From positions 1 through 22,682 of the forward strand of contig PIXS01000395.1 of assembly GCA_003096255.1 (NCBI GenBank): 22,682 nucleotides of DNA. The letters are read 5' to 3'. Every line of letters starts with the position of its first letter. Positions within the stretch are counted from its first letter, which is position 1. Shown one piece after another: positions 1-6,602 of this stretch. The DNA is from Candidatus Bathyarchaeum sp. Its GTDB lineage: Archaea; Thermoproteota; Bathyarchaeia; Bathyarchaeales; Bathyarchaeaceae. The notes beneath the pieces were generated by a model. The model was not told where the DNA came from, did no database searches, and saw only the letters and a program-made list of their open reading frames with translations. A program made the position numbers and the translations under genes.

Positions 1-107
1 GCGGCGGTAGCGAAGCCAGGTCAAACGCGGAGGACTCAAGATCAGCGATTTGATGAGCTATCCTTTCCCATAGGGGTTCGCAGGTTCGATTCCTGCCCGC
101 CGCACCA
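1..107 (+). tRNA. tRNA-Leu (anticodon CAA), intron-containing
   Basis: Acceptor stem GCGGCGG (1-7) pairs with CCGCCGC (97-103); the discriminator is A104 and the CCA end is encoded (105-107). The T arm is GCAGG-TTCGATT-CCTGC (80-96). The long variable arm contains TCCC-ATA-GGGG (66-76), as in class II tRNAs. The spliced anticodon loop is CTCAAGA with anticodon CAA, and the anticodon stem GAGGA/TCCTT closes only after removing a 19-nt insert at 41-59. The overall shape matches archaeal tRNA-Leu. The gene begins at the first base of the window, so its promoter is not visible. An integrase gene follows 51 nt after the CCA. Confidence 0.95.
41..59 (+). other. tRNA intron at position 37/38 (bulge-helix-bulge)
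   Basis: The precursor folds as stem AGGA/TCCT, a 3-nt bulge CT^A, a 4-bp helix CTCA/TGAG, a 3-nt bulge AG^A, and an inner helix TCA/TGA closed by loop GCGATT. Cleavage after the second base of each bulge removes 19 nt and restores a 7-nt anticodon loop. This is the canonical substrate of the archaeal tRNA splicing endonuclease, at the most common intron position. Confidence 0.92.
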
Positions 108-158
108 ATCCAGAACCTGCCCCATTTTCAACAAGAAATATACAACACAATACAGGGA

Positions 159-1007
159 ATGAAAAACGACCAACTAGCAGAAGTCACAATAAAAAACACA
201 GTAAGACGATTGAAATTCTTAGCAAAGTCATGCAACTTAAACAAACCCGAAGAAATCATAACATTCCTAGGAGAGATGAAAGGAAAAAACAGCTACAAAG
301 ACACCGTAGCCCACGCATACAACAGATACGTACGGTATAATGGCTTAAAATGGAAAATGCCTAAAATCAAAAAAACAAGCCAACCGCCTTACGTTCCAAC
401 AACAGAAGAAATAACAATCCTATGCTCTGACTCAGGCGAAAAATACTGTCTAATTTTTAGCATACTCAAAGACACGGGAATCAGACCAATAGAAATGGAA
501 CGAACACAACTAAAATGGGTTGACCTTGAAAAAGGAATCCTTCAAGTTGAAACCGCAAAATATGGCTTAGGCAGAAATCTAAAACTAAAACCATCAACGT
601 TAGAAATGCTAAAACATTACATAAAAAAAGGCAACTACAGAGCAAACGACAGAATTTTTCCTAAAACAAAGTCACTTCGCAGAAACATGATTAAAATCAG
701 AGACAGAATAGCAAAAAAGCTACACCGCCCAGAATTCAAAAAAATCTGTCTTTATAGCTTCAGACATTATTTTGCATCGAAAGAGTACCAAAAATGCAGA
801 AGTTATGTCCACGTAATGAAGAAGATGGGACATAGAAGAATAGAACAAACAATGACTTACATACACCTAATTACAGATGGATATGATGATTGCGACTTCA
901 CAACAGCCACAGCCGAAACAGTGAACGAAGTCTGTAAACTCATAGAAGATGGATTCGAATATGTCACAGAAATTGAAGGAGTCAAAGTCTTCAGAAAAAG
1001 GAAATGA
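159..1007 (+). CDS. Tyrosine recombinase / archaeal integrase (XerD-like)
   Basis: A 282-residue phage-integrase-family DNA strand transferase. The N-terminal part (about 1-75) is a SAM-like core-binding domain and 80-240 is the catalytic domain. Catalytic candidates are Arg109 (TGIRPIE), Lys134 (TAKYGLGR), Arg202 in YSFRH, His225 (MGHRR) and the nucleophile Tyr234 (MTYIH). The usual His of the HxxR box is Tyr199 here. The gene reads away from the 3' end of tRNA-Leu, 51 nt after its CCA, which is the usual position of an integrase at the edge of a tRNA-integrated element. No clear Shine-Dalgarno precedes the ATG; an AT-rich ATATAC about 23 nt upstream would fit a leaderless mRNA. Codon use is A-rich, unlike the che genes. 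Function as a recombinase is secure; whether it serves a mobile element or chromosome dimer resolution is open. Confidence 0.9.
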   Translation: MKNDQLAEVTIKNTVRRLKFLAKSCNLNKPEEIITFLGEMKGKNSYKDTVAHAYNRYVRYNGLKWKMPKIKKTSQPPYVPTTEEITILCSDSGEKYCLIFSILKDTGIRPIEMERTQLKWVDLEKGILQVETAKYGLGRNLKLKPSTLEMLKHYIKKGNYRANDRIFPKTKSLRRNMIKIRDRIAKKLHRPEFKKICLYSFRHYFASKEYQKCRSYVHVMKKMGHRRIEQTMTYIHLITDGYDDCDFTTATAETVNEVCKLIEDGFEYVTEIEGVKVFRKRK

Positions 1008-1089
1008 TTCTTACTTCTTTTGAAAATACAATTGAGATTTCTCGAATAAAAGTAGAAAACAACAGTAGAACTATGATTGATGAAGAGTG

Positions 1090-1263
1090 ATGTTCAAGGC
1101 CGAAGTTAGTTTGCACAGCGTTAACGATGAAGAATGGACAGTGGACATGGCGCATTACGTTGTCTCGGATACTCACATGGGAAGCGAAGTCAAGTTAAGA
1201 TTAGAAAGTCTGGAAGTTATTGAGGGTTTACTCAAAGAAGAAGATGTGCTGATAAAAAACTAA
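1090..1263 (+). CDS. Small hypothetical protein (57 aa)
   Basis: A 57-codon frame, ATG at 1090 to TAA at 1261, beginning MFKAEVSLHSVNDEEW and ending in an acidic/hydrophobic stretch (LEVIEGLLKEEDVLIKN). Composition is protein-like with balanced charge, no membrane segment and no recognised domain. It sits between the integrase and the KaiC-like gene on the same strand and fills most of a gap that is otherwise empty. The ribosome-binding site is weak (GAAGAG just before the ATG). It could be a real accessory protein or the tail of a decayed gene; I do not recognise the family. Confidence 0.4.
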   Translation: MFKAEVSLHSVNDEEWTVDMAHYVVSDTHMGSEVKLRLESLEVIEGLLKEEDVLIKN

Positions 1264-1344
1264 GAAAGAGTGATGAATGATTTTTTTTCTCGAAATTACC
1301 AATAGTTTGAAGAACAATGTGATCTATTATTAGTTGATGGCTAA

Positions 1345-3090
1345 ATGTCTATTGTTGAACTCATGGAAATACCCATAGGCAAGACGGTTCTTCTTGTTGG
1401 ACCACCAGGATCAGGTAAATCTACTTTCTGTCAAGAAGCTGTTCTATATAACTTATCAGCAAATAAACCCGTAATTTTCATGACAACTGAATATAGTTCG
1501 GATGAAGCAGAAGTTTTTTTAAAAGAAAGGGGACTAACTTCCTCGTCTTCCGAGTCACTATATTACATTGATGGATATAATCAAACTGTTGGTTTACCAG
1601 TTTCAGATCAAACTGACACTATCAATGTCAATAGTGGAAATCTTACAAGTTTAGCTATTGCATTAGCAAAACACAAAAGAAAGATAGGAAAAAAAGGAAT
1701 TTTACTAGTCTTGGATTCGCTAACTTCCTCTTATCTTCTATGTGGTTCAGATGTTGTTCGATTTTTACGGACAACTCTATCGAGATTTGCTGGTGAGGGA
1801 AATTCTGTATTAGTTTGCTTCGATGAGGGAAGTGCAAAACAAGAGCACCTTGTCGGCATGATGAGTATTTCGAATGGTGTTATTAACATTGACATTCAAC
1901 AGAATCTTAAAACTTTTAAAATCATTAAACACCCAACATATAAGCCAAAAAAAATCCAAATACCATATGTTGAGCCTCCACATGTGGCAATGAGCGCTTC
2001 TGATCTTGAATACTTTAAAGAGAACGTAAAGTTATATTGGGATTTAAATAGGAAGCCACTAAGGCAACAAACTGGTGACTTCATCGATATTACATGGCGA
2101 AACCTAATTTTCTGGAGCGGTATGCTTTGGGATCCTGAAAGATTTCCAACAATAATGTATGATTGGATAAAACATTCTTACAACATGAAAAATTTTGGGA
2201 TAGATCTTTTCTCCTTTCTCCCTTGGAAAGAAAGAATTGAAGCTAGAGTATTTATGCCAAAGAGTTTCAGTAAAGTTAATGATATGAAGAAGATGAATGA
2301 GCAATTCTCTAAGAATTTTGAATCTGATTTTAGAATATATAAAACAGAATATCTTGAAAATAAATCCAAAACAGATGAACATTACTATAAAATTAGTGAG
2401 AATTATGAATGTTGGGGATTAGGAAATGTTGGATCTACTCTAGCAATAGTAAGACCAGCGATGTTAGCGGCTTCATTAACTGGGTTTGAAAGTAACGATC
2501 GAGATTGGAATATTATGGAAACAAAATGTATTGGTTTAGGAGATCCATTTTGTGAGTTTAAGATGTTTTCAGGTAAAATCGACGAGGTACATGCTTCATT
2601 GAGAAAAGAAAGAGCAGTTATTGAACAGGTAAATAAACACATTATGGATAGACTTCTAGGATTTTTACTTGATAAAAAATCACTTATTGAACGCCCTACT
2701 TTGGGAAGATTTGTCCATATTCATGACCTACAACGAGTTACAGGTGCTTCTGTTTCAATAAAAAAACTTCAATTAATTTTTAGAATGGGCGGTGCAAGGG
2801 CAGGAAAAATTATTGGTGAAAAACTTATTGATTCAGGATTAACAGAAGAGGAATCGGTAAATCAAGTTTCTAGATTAATTGAATATTGTAAAGTAGGAAA
2901 AATTGCTATAAACGAAACAGTAAAAATTCAAGAGAATTGTGAAAGATTTGGATTTAAAACTAAAGTTCCTTCCTGCCATTTTACAACAGGCTTTCTTAAT
3001 GGTTTCTTTTCCGTAGTGAAGAATCAACATGTGAAGGAGACTAAATGTATCGCAACAGGTCATCCTTATTGTGAGTGGGAATTTAGTTAA
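1345..3090 (+). CDS. KaiC/RadA-like ATPase fused to two V4R domains
   Basis: 581 residues. The N-terminal RecA-fold ATPase (about 1-200) has Walker A GPPGSGKST (19-27) and a Walker B-like strand ending in Asp124 (GILLVLDS), as in single-domain archaeal KaiC homologues. Two copies of the V4R (4-vinyl reductase-like, small-molecule-binding) domain follow: about 350-410 with Cys395 and Cys403 (ETKCIGLGDPFCEF), and about 525-581 with Cys568 and Cys576 (ETKCIATGHPYCEWEF). The region 425-520 between them is helical and may mediate dimerisation. Family knowledge suggests ligand sensing by V4R coupled to ATP hydrolysis; the ligand is unknown. It looks soluble. No Shine-Dalgarno is visible before ATG 1345, so the mRNA may be leaderless. 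The DNA is more AT-rich than the che cluster, consistent with a different origin. Confidence 0.85.
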   Translation: MSIVELMEIPIGKTVLLVGPPGSGKSTFCQEAVLYNLSANKPVIFMTTEYSSDEAEVFLKERGLTSSSSESLYYIDGYNQTVGLPVSDQTDTINVNSGNLTSLAIALAKHKRKIGKKGILLVLDSLTSSYLLCGSDVVRFLRTTLSRFAGEGNSVLVCFDEGSAKQEHLVGMMSISNGVINIDIQQNLKTFKIIKHPTYKPKKIQIPYVEPPHVAMSASDLEYFKENVKLYWDLNRKPLRQQTGDFIDITWRNLIFWSGMLWDPERFPTIMYDWIKHSYNMKNFGIDLFSFLPWKERIEARVFMPKSFSKVNDMKKMNEQFSKNFESDFRIYKTEYLENKSKTDEHYYKISENYECWGLGNVGSTLAIVRPAMLAASLTGFESNDRDWNIMETKCIGLGDPFCEFKMFSGKIDEVHASLRKERAVIEQVNKHIMDRLLGFLLDKKSLIERPTLGRFVHIHDLQRVTGASVSIKKLQLIFRMGGARAGKIIGEKLIDSGLTEEESVNQVSRLIEYCKVGKIAINETVKIQENCERFGFKTKVPSCHFTTGFLNGFFSVVKNQHVKETKCIATGHPYCEWEFS

Positions 3091-3125
3091 TTCTCTAAGC
3101 GATTAATATTATGAATCTGAGAGGT

Positions 3126-3872
3126 TCATTTATTGACAACAAACTTTTTGATTTCTCTTCCAGCAATCCACTTGGCAAATCTTTTCTTATAGAAGGGAAC
3201 TTCAACAGCATAATAATAACCTGTTTTGTCCTTGTAATACTCATAATCAGCAGTACCTTCCTTTTTGTTCAATTCTGAGACTGCCTTGAATATACGGAAA
3301 TAAACCAAATCACCCACTGTTGGATTATCTCTCTTACCCTTCTGGATTGCCTGAATCAATTTCTTAAATTCTTGAACAATCCTGTTTTGATTATATTTTG
3401 TTTCAGTTTCTGATTTTGTAGAAATAAAAATGTCAAGTGTTGAAACCACATTAAACCCATATTGCCCTATGTTACTACTCATGTATTCATTAGCCAAATC
3501 TGCTCCAAATCCCTTGCATGTCGAGACAAACATGGCATATTTATCAAAAAAATATGGGCGATGAGCAATGTAGCCAAGTTTGTCCATGAACTTCTTCATC
3601 AATACAGTAACATGTCTTGTATTTGTTGGAGTCGCAAAAATTACTCCATCAGCTTCTTCCATTTTCCTAAGAATTTCATCTCGGTCATCATTTAGTGGAC
3701 AGTATTCTGGACCACGATTGATACAGGCATAACAACCAAGACAGTCCTTCATATTCATATCCTTAAGCATGAGAATCTCATAGTCAATATCTGGGAATTC
3801 TTCTTTGATTGAATTCAATACTTTGAAGGTTCCACCTTTCCGTGGACTACCACAAATTGCGAGTATTTTCAG
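3126..3872 (-). CDS. Iron-sulfur flavoprotein / NADPH-dependent FMN reductase family, CTG start
   Basis: 248 residues when started at the CTG at 3872-3870. The N-terminus then reads L/M-KILAICGSPRKGG, the family's first beta strand and FMN-phosphate loop. The next start, TTG at 3818, would delete that loop, and an in-frame TGA lies three codons upstream of the CTG, so no ATG, GTG or TTG is available. A GGTGA site lies 6 nt before the CTG. Cys44, Cys47, Cys50 and Cys58 form C-x2-C-x2-C-x7-C, the compact 4Fe-4S motif of iron-sulfur flavoproteins. The flavin-binding TPTNTRH follows at about 81-87. The role is probably cytoplasmic electron transfer or reduction of small oxidants or quinones. It is convergent with the KaiC-like gene and has no operon partner. 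The family is well supported; the substrate is unknown. Confidence 0.85.
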   Translation of the reverse strand: MKILAICGSPRKGGTFKVLNSIKEEFPDIDYEILMLKDMNMKDCLGCYACINRGPEYCPLNDDRDEILRKMEEADGVIFATPTNTRHVTVLMKKFMDKLGYIAHRPYFFDKYAMFVSTCKGFGADLANEYMSSNIGQYGFNVVSTLDIFISTKSETETKYNQNRIVQEFKKLIQAIQKGKRDNPTVGDLVYFRIFKAVSELNKKEGTADYEYYKDKTGYYYAVEVPFYKKRFAKWIAGREIKKFVVNK

Positions 3873-3878
3873 TCTCTG

Positions 3879-3883
3879 TCACC
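3879..3883 (-). promoter_or_regulatory. Shine-Dalgarno GGTGA deciding the CTG start of the flavoprotein gene
   Basis: The minus strand reads GGTGA, then CAGAGA (6 nt), then CTG. GGTGA is part of the archaeal anti-16S consensus AGGAGGTGA. It also precedes cheC2, cheR and cheB here at 7-9 nt, so its position supports initiation at the CTG. Confidence 0.7.
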
Positions 3884-4098
3884 ACTTCAATAAAATTGCT
3901 CTACAGCAAGTCAATATTCAATTCATCGGTTATGTATCTTTGGGTTTGGGGTTAAAATTTAGCCCCAACCAACTTGCTAATTGGATTTTTTACTCTTTCT
4001 TTCTAAAGCGCTTTCCATAATCCTTTTAATGAATCTTTAACGTTCTAACATGTTATGACATCTAAGAACACAAGAGAACCTAACTCTGTGTTCGATTC

Positions 4099-4144
4099 TA
4101 TTAGGAGCCTAATAACACTTCATGTTGAAAAAATGGTTTTTTCC
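4099..4144 (+). repeat. TATTAG hairpin element, copy A
   Basis: TATTAG-GAGC-CTAATA forms a 6-bp hairpin with a tetraloop (4099-4114). It is followed by a spacer, TGTTGAAAA at 4123-4131, and a T6CC tail ending at 4144. The same order of parts occurs at 14431 and 21233. This copy is the most diverged and is the only one not directly downstream of a plus-strand gene. Confidence 0.6.
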
Positions 4145-4276
4145 AGAAAAATCAAGAAAAAAAACAGATTTGGTTGTTTATGAGTCGTTTTTCGGAATGC
4201 ATCAAAAACGGAAATACCGTTTAATTGCCATAACCACACACTCTGCTTGAACCATTACTGCCAGTATCCCAAGTAG

Positions 4277-4630
4277 ATGATAGGCATGAAAAAAAGAGCA
4301 GAAACACGATCAGAAAACGCACGCCACGTTATCCTAAAATACGAAAACAAACTATACCACATCGACAAAGTAACCGTCAAACAAACCAAAGAACAAAAAA
4401 AATACAACGCAACCTTCAGCGCAAAACGCCTAGGCGACACCCAACAAACAAACCTAGGCTTCCAAATCCCCCAAAGCATGTACAACATCCTAACAGAATA
4501 CACCAAACTAGACAACCCCGACCTCCTACTCGTTCTACACGTTGACGGCGACGATTTCAAATGGGGCCTGGTAAGCGAGAGCTGGTTACGGCAACAGACG
4601 GACAGCAAAATCAACAGATACGTCATCTAG
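4277..4630 (+). CDS. Hypothetical protein (117 aa)
   Basis: I do not recognise this family. It is basic in the N-terminal half (MKKRAETRSENARH, then VTVKQTKEQKKY) and more hydrophobic and acidic towards the end (PDLLLVLHVDGDDFKWGLV). There is no membrane segment, Cys cluster or signal peptide. Codons end mostly in A or C, as in the integrase gene. The start may be ATG 4277 or ATG 4286 (MKKRAET); neither has a clear ribosome-binding site. It stands alone between the flavoprotein and the chemotaxis cluster, about 70 nt before the cheY promoter. The basic N-terminus would allow nucleic-acid binding, but that is a guess. Confidence 0.6.
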   Translation: MIGMKKRAETRSENARHVILKYENKLYHIDKVTVKQTKEQKKYNATFSAKRLGDTQQTNLGFQIPQSMYNILTEYTKLDNPDLLLVLHVDGDDFKWGLVSESWLRQQTDSKINRYVI

Positions 4631-4697
4631 AGTTGTGGCTGGTTTTTCGCCAAACTTGATTGATGTTAGGGTTCATAAGTAATGTCCACTAATCGGG

Positions 4698-4705
4698 TAT
4701 ATTAA
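4698..4705 (+). promoter_or_regulatory. TATA-like box upstream of the cheY gene
   Basis: TATATTAA in an AT-rich stretch. An archaeal start site about 25 nt downstream would fall near 4730, before the AGGTGG at 4747 and the small frame at 4760. It is the best candidate promoter for the first part of the chemotaxis cluster. Confidence 0.5.
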
Positions 4706-4759
4706 GACATAATATTTTTATTCGTTAACATCAATTAAACGAAGTCAGGTGGGAACCTA

Positions 4760-4816
4760 ATGAAAAGACTACAAAGAAACACCACAAACCAAACGAAAAG
4801 TTTTGGAGCGAATTAA
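4760..4816 (+). CDS. 18-codon leader ORF before cheY
   Basis: ATG 4760 to TAA 4814 encodes MKRLQRNTTNQTKSFGAN. It has a strong ribosome-binding site (AGGTGG, 4747-4752) about 7 nt upstream and ends 2 nt before the cheY ATG, so termination and cheY initiation could be coupled. CheY also has its own GGAG (4805-4808) inside this frame. It may be a leader peptide; its product has no recognisable domain. Confidence 0.35.
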   Translation: MKRLQRNTTNQTKSFGAN

Positions 4817-4818
4817 CC

Positions 4819-5187
4819 ATGGCAGGAGTACTAATAGCCGACGATGCCTCATTCATGCGAAACGTACTAAAACGAATCGTCATGCAATCAGGAAATGAAG
4901 TAGTAGCAGAAGCAGGATCAGGAGACGAAGCAATTCTACTATACCGACAACACAAACCAGACCTTGTTTTGTTGGACATAGTTATGCCTGCTGGAGCAAT
5001 GGCTAAAGACGGCATTGAGGCTCTCAAAAAAATTGTTGAAGAAGACCCTTCGGCAAACTGTGTCATGTGCAGTTCCATGGGACAACAAAGCCTGATCGTT
5101 GAAGCCTTGAAATCAGGAGCAAAGGATTTCGTTACAAAGCCTTTCAAACCCCAGAAAGTATTAGAAGTTTTGTCTAAGTATTGTTGA
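4819..5187 (+). CDS. cheY: Chemotaxis response regulator CheY
   Basis: A single receiver domain of 122 residues with no output domain. Acidic pocket Asp8/Asp9 (IADDASF), phosphoacceptor Asp53 (LLDIVMP), the Ser85/Ser86 position (CSSMG), and Lys107 (VTKPF) are all present. Four extra residues follow the phosphorylation loop (MPAGAMAKDG instead of the usual MPxMDG). This lengthens the surface next to the active site and might affect partner binding. In archaea CheY carries the signal from CheA to the archaellum switch through CheF; neither partner is encoded in this window. The gene opens the che cluster, with GGAG 10 nt before the ATG. Confidence 0.95.
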   Translation: MAGVLIADDASFMRNVLKRIVMQSGNEVVAEAGSGDEAILLYRQHKPDLVLLDIVMPAGAMAKDGIEALKKIVEEDPSANCVMCSSMGQQSLIVEALKSGAKDFVTKPFKPQKVLEVLSKYC

Positions 5188-5197
5188 GGCCCCCTAC

Positions 5198-5836
5198 GTG
5201 TGGACCCGTTTTTGTCAACTGCTGTTTCCAATTAGTACACTAAATAACAACTTGCCCAAGTCGCCACAAAGCATCCTGAATTCATCAATCACACCTAAGG
5301 CACAACCAACATCTCAGTCACCACAATTTAAGGAGTGCACTCAAAATCCTGCAGCTTCAACTATAGAAGAAGTGCGAGTTGACATGGCCGACATGAAGGT
5401 TGAGAAGCGACCAGTTGCACTGGTAACCAATGTTGGCTCATGTGTTGCAATCTGTATCCATGACCCAATAAACAAGTGCGGCGGATTAGCCCACATCATG
5501 CTACCTGATTCACGCATAACTAGTCGTGAGATTCTCCTTCCCAAGTATGCTAACACTGCAGTCCCAGCGTTAATTGAAGCTGTACGAAAAAAAGGAGGCC
5601 GCTTTAGTTTGTCAGCCAAAATTGCGGGTGGTGCAAACATGTTTCCGAAACTGAAGTCCAACACGATGAACATAGGTTTGAAGAATGTTGAAGCAGTAAA
5701 GGAGGCTCTGGCAGAGCATAAGGTAAAGTTGTTAGCCGAAGATGTTAGAGGAACTTTTGGTCGAAAAGTCACTTTCAATATTTTTGATGGATCAGTGAGT
5801 GTAAGAGGTGGAAATGGGGAGGTGAAAGAATTATGA
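5198..5836 (+). CDS. cheD: Chemoreceptor glutamine deamidase CheD, with N-terminal extension
   Basis: The conserved CheD domain begins near residue 57 (EEVRVDMADMKV) and runs to the end. The catalytic set is present: Thr77 (LVTNVGSCVA), Cys82 and His99 (GGLAHIMLP), followed by AKIAGGANMF and a RGTFGRKV box. CheD deamidates receptor Gln residues and binds CheC. The first 55 residues are rich in Ser, Pro, Gln and Asn and do not belong to the family, which is usually about 155-160 residues. GTG 5198 is preceded by GAGG at 8 nt, right at the cheY stop, which favours the long form. GTG 5372 would give a family-length protein of 154 residues but has a poor ribosome-binding site. Its last codons overlap cheC1 by 4 bp. 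Confidence 0.9.
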   Translation: MWTRFCQLLFPISTLNNNLPKSPQSILNSSITPKAQPTSQSPQFKECTQNPAASTIEEVRVDMADMKVEKRPVALVTNVGSCVAICIHDPINKCGGLAHIMLPDSRITSREILLPKYANTAVPALIEAVRKKGGRFSLSAKIAGGANMFPKLKSNTMNIGLKNVEAVKEALAEHKVKLLAEDVRGTFGRKVTFNIFDGSVSVRGGNGEVKEL

Positions 5837-6498
5837 CTGAAAGAATCACGGATTGTTCTGTTTCACAGCCAAAAAGGATTACAGAAGTAGAAAATTTGGC
5901 TCCTAGTGAAGGCGTGGATCTGGAAATATTCTTAGAGTTGGGAAGCATAGGCGCAGGACACGCAGCTACATCACTATCCGAAGTTTTCGGAGAGCAAATT
6001 TCTATGGATGTCCCGAAAATTTACACTTTGCCACCACATCGCGTACCAAGTTTCTATGGAAGACACGACGTGCCTACAACAGCAATTTACATGGAATTAA
6101 GGGGTGAAGCCGACTGCGACATCCTGCTACTCTTCGAAATGGAAGAAGCAAAAAAGATAGCATCTGCGATGACATTCATGCCAATAGAAGAATTAGACGC
6201 AGAAACGGAAGCGTCCGCAATAGAAGAACTGGGCAACATTGTGATTGGTTCATTTCTAACTGCACTAGCCGATTTCACTGGAGCAGATCTGGTTCCTAAT
6301 CCTCCTCAACGAGCAAACGATTCCTTCGATGCTATCCTTGACACTTTTCTCATAAAGCAGCTGCTTACCACGGACATGGCAATACTCTTTGATACACGAT
6401 TTAAACGTGCCGACGGCAACATCAGCGGTATCCTCATGATGTTCCCAAGTAAGAAACTGCAGAACATATTGACTGAAAAAGCGAAGGACTGGGTGTAA
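5833..6498 (+). CDS. cheC: CheC-family chemotaxis protein 1
   Basis: 221 residues with an internally repeated CheC fold. The first half-site is ExxS (Glu35-LG-Ser38) with Pro61 at the expected 23-residue distance; the second is ExxN (Glu132-LG-Asn135) with Pro158. CheC phosphatases use Glu and Asn in this helix to dephosphorylate CheY-P, so here the first site has lost its Asn and the second looks intact. ATG overlaps the cheD stop (ATGA), so the two are translationally coupled, as expected for the CheC-CheD pair. The first 28 residues are variable. It is probably still catalytic through the second site. Confidence 0.92.
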   Translation: MTERITDCSVSQPKRITEVENLAPSEGVDLEIFLELGSIGAGHAATSLSEVFGEQISMDVPKIYTLPPHRVPSFYGRHDVPTTAIYMELRGEADCDILLLFEMEEAKKIASAMTFMPIEELDAETEASAIEELGNIVIGSFLTALADFTGADLVPNPPQRANDSFDAILDTFLIKQLLTTDMAILFDTRFKRADGNISGILMMFPSKKLQNILTEKAKDWV

Positions 6499-6502
6499 TA
6501 GT

Positions 6503-6595
6503 ATGATGAAACACGACGAACAGAGATTAGAGTGCCTTCCAGAAGACGGCAAGGCAAACACAGTCCTAAATAATAGAAAAAAGGAGCAATGGTGA
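6503..6595 (+). CDS. Possible 30-codon ORF between cheC1 and cheC2
   Basis: ATG 6503 to TGA 6593 stays open across nearly the whole space between the two cheC genes, starting 4 nt after the cheC1 stop (MMKHDEQRLECLPEDG...). Its end overlaps the GGTGA of cheC2. There is no similarity to anything I know and no clear ribosome-binding site. It may be residual sequence from the duplication rather than a gene. Confidence 0.2.
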   Translation: MMKHDEQRLECLPEDGKANTVLNNRKKEQW

Positions 6596-6602
6596 AAAAA
6601 AG

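Larger units (their letters stand above)
3873..4276. other. Intergenic region, about 400 bp
   Basis: This gap separates the leftward flavoprotein gene from the rightward 117-residue gene. It must hold the flavoprotein promoter on the minus strand. It contains one copy of the TATTAG hairpin element (4099-4144). The rest is AT-rich and I found no convincing coding frame or RNA gene in it. Confidence 0.6.

Noticed and set aside
3805..4020. 71-codon plus-strand frame over the flavoprotein 5' end
   Set aside because: It overlaps the well-supported minus-strand flavoprotein start and its composition is not protein-like.
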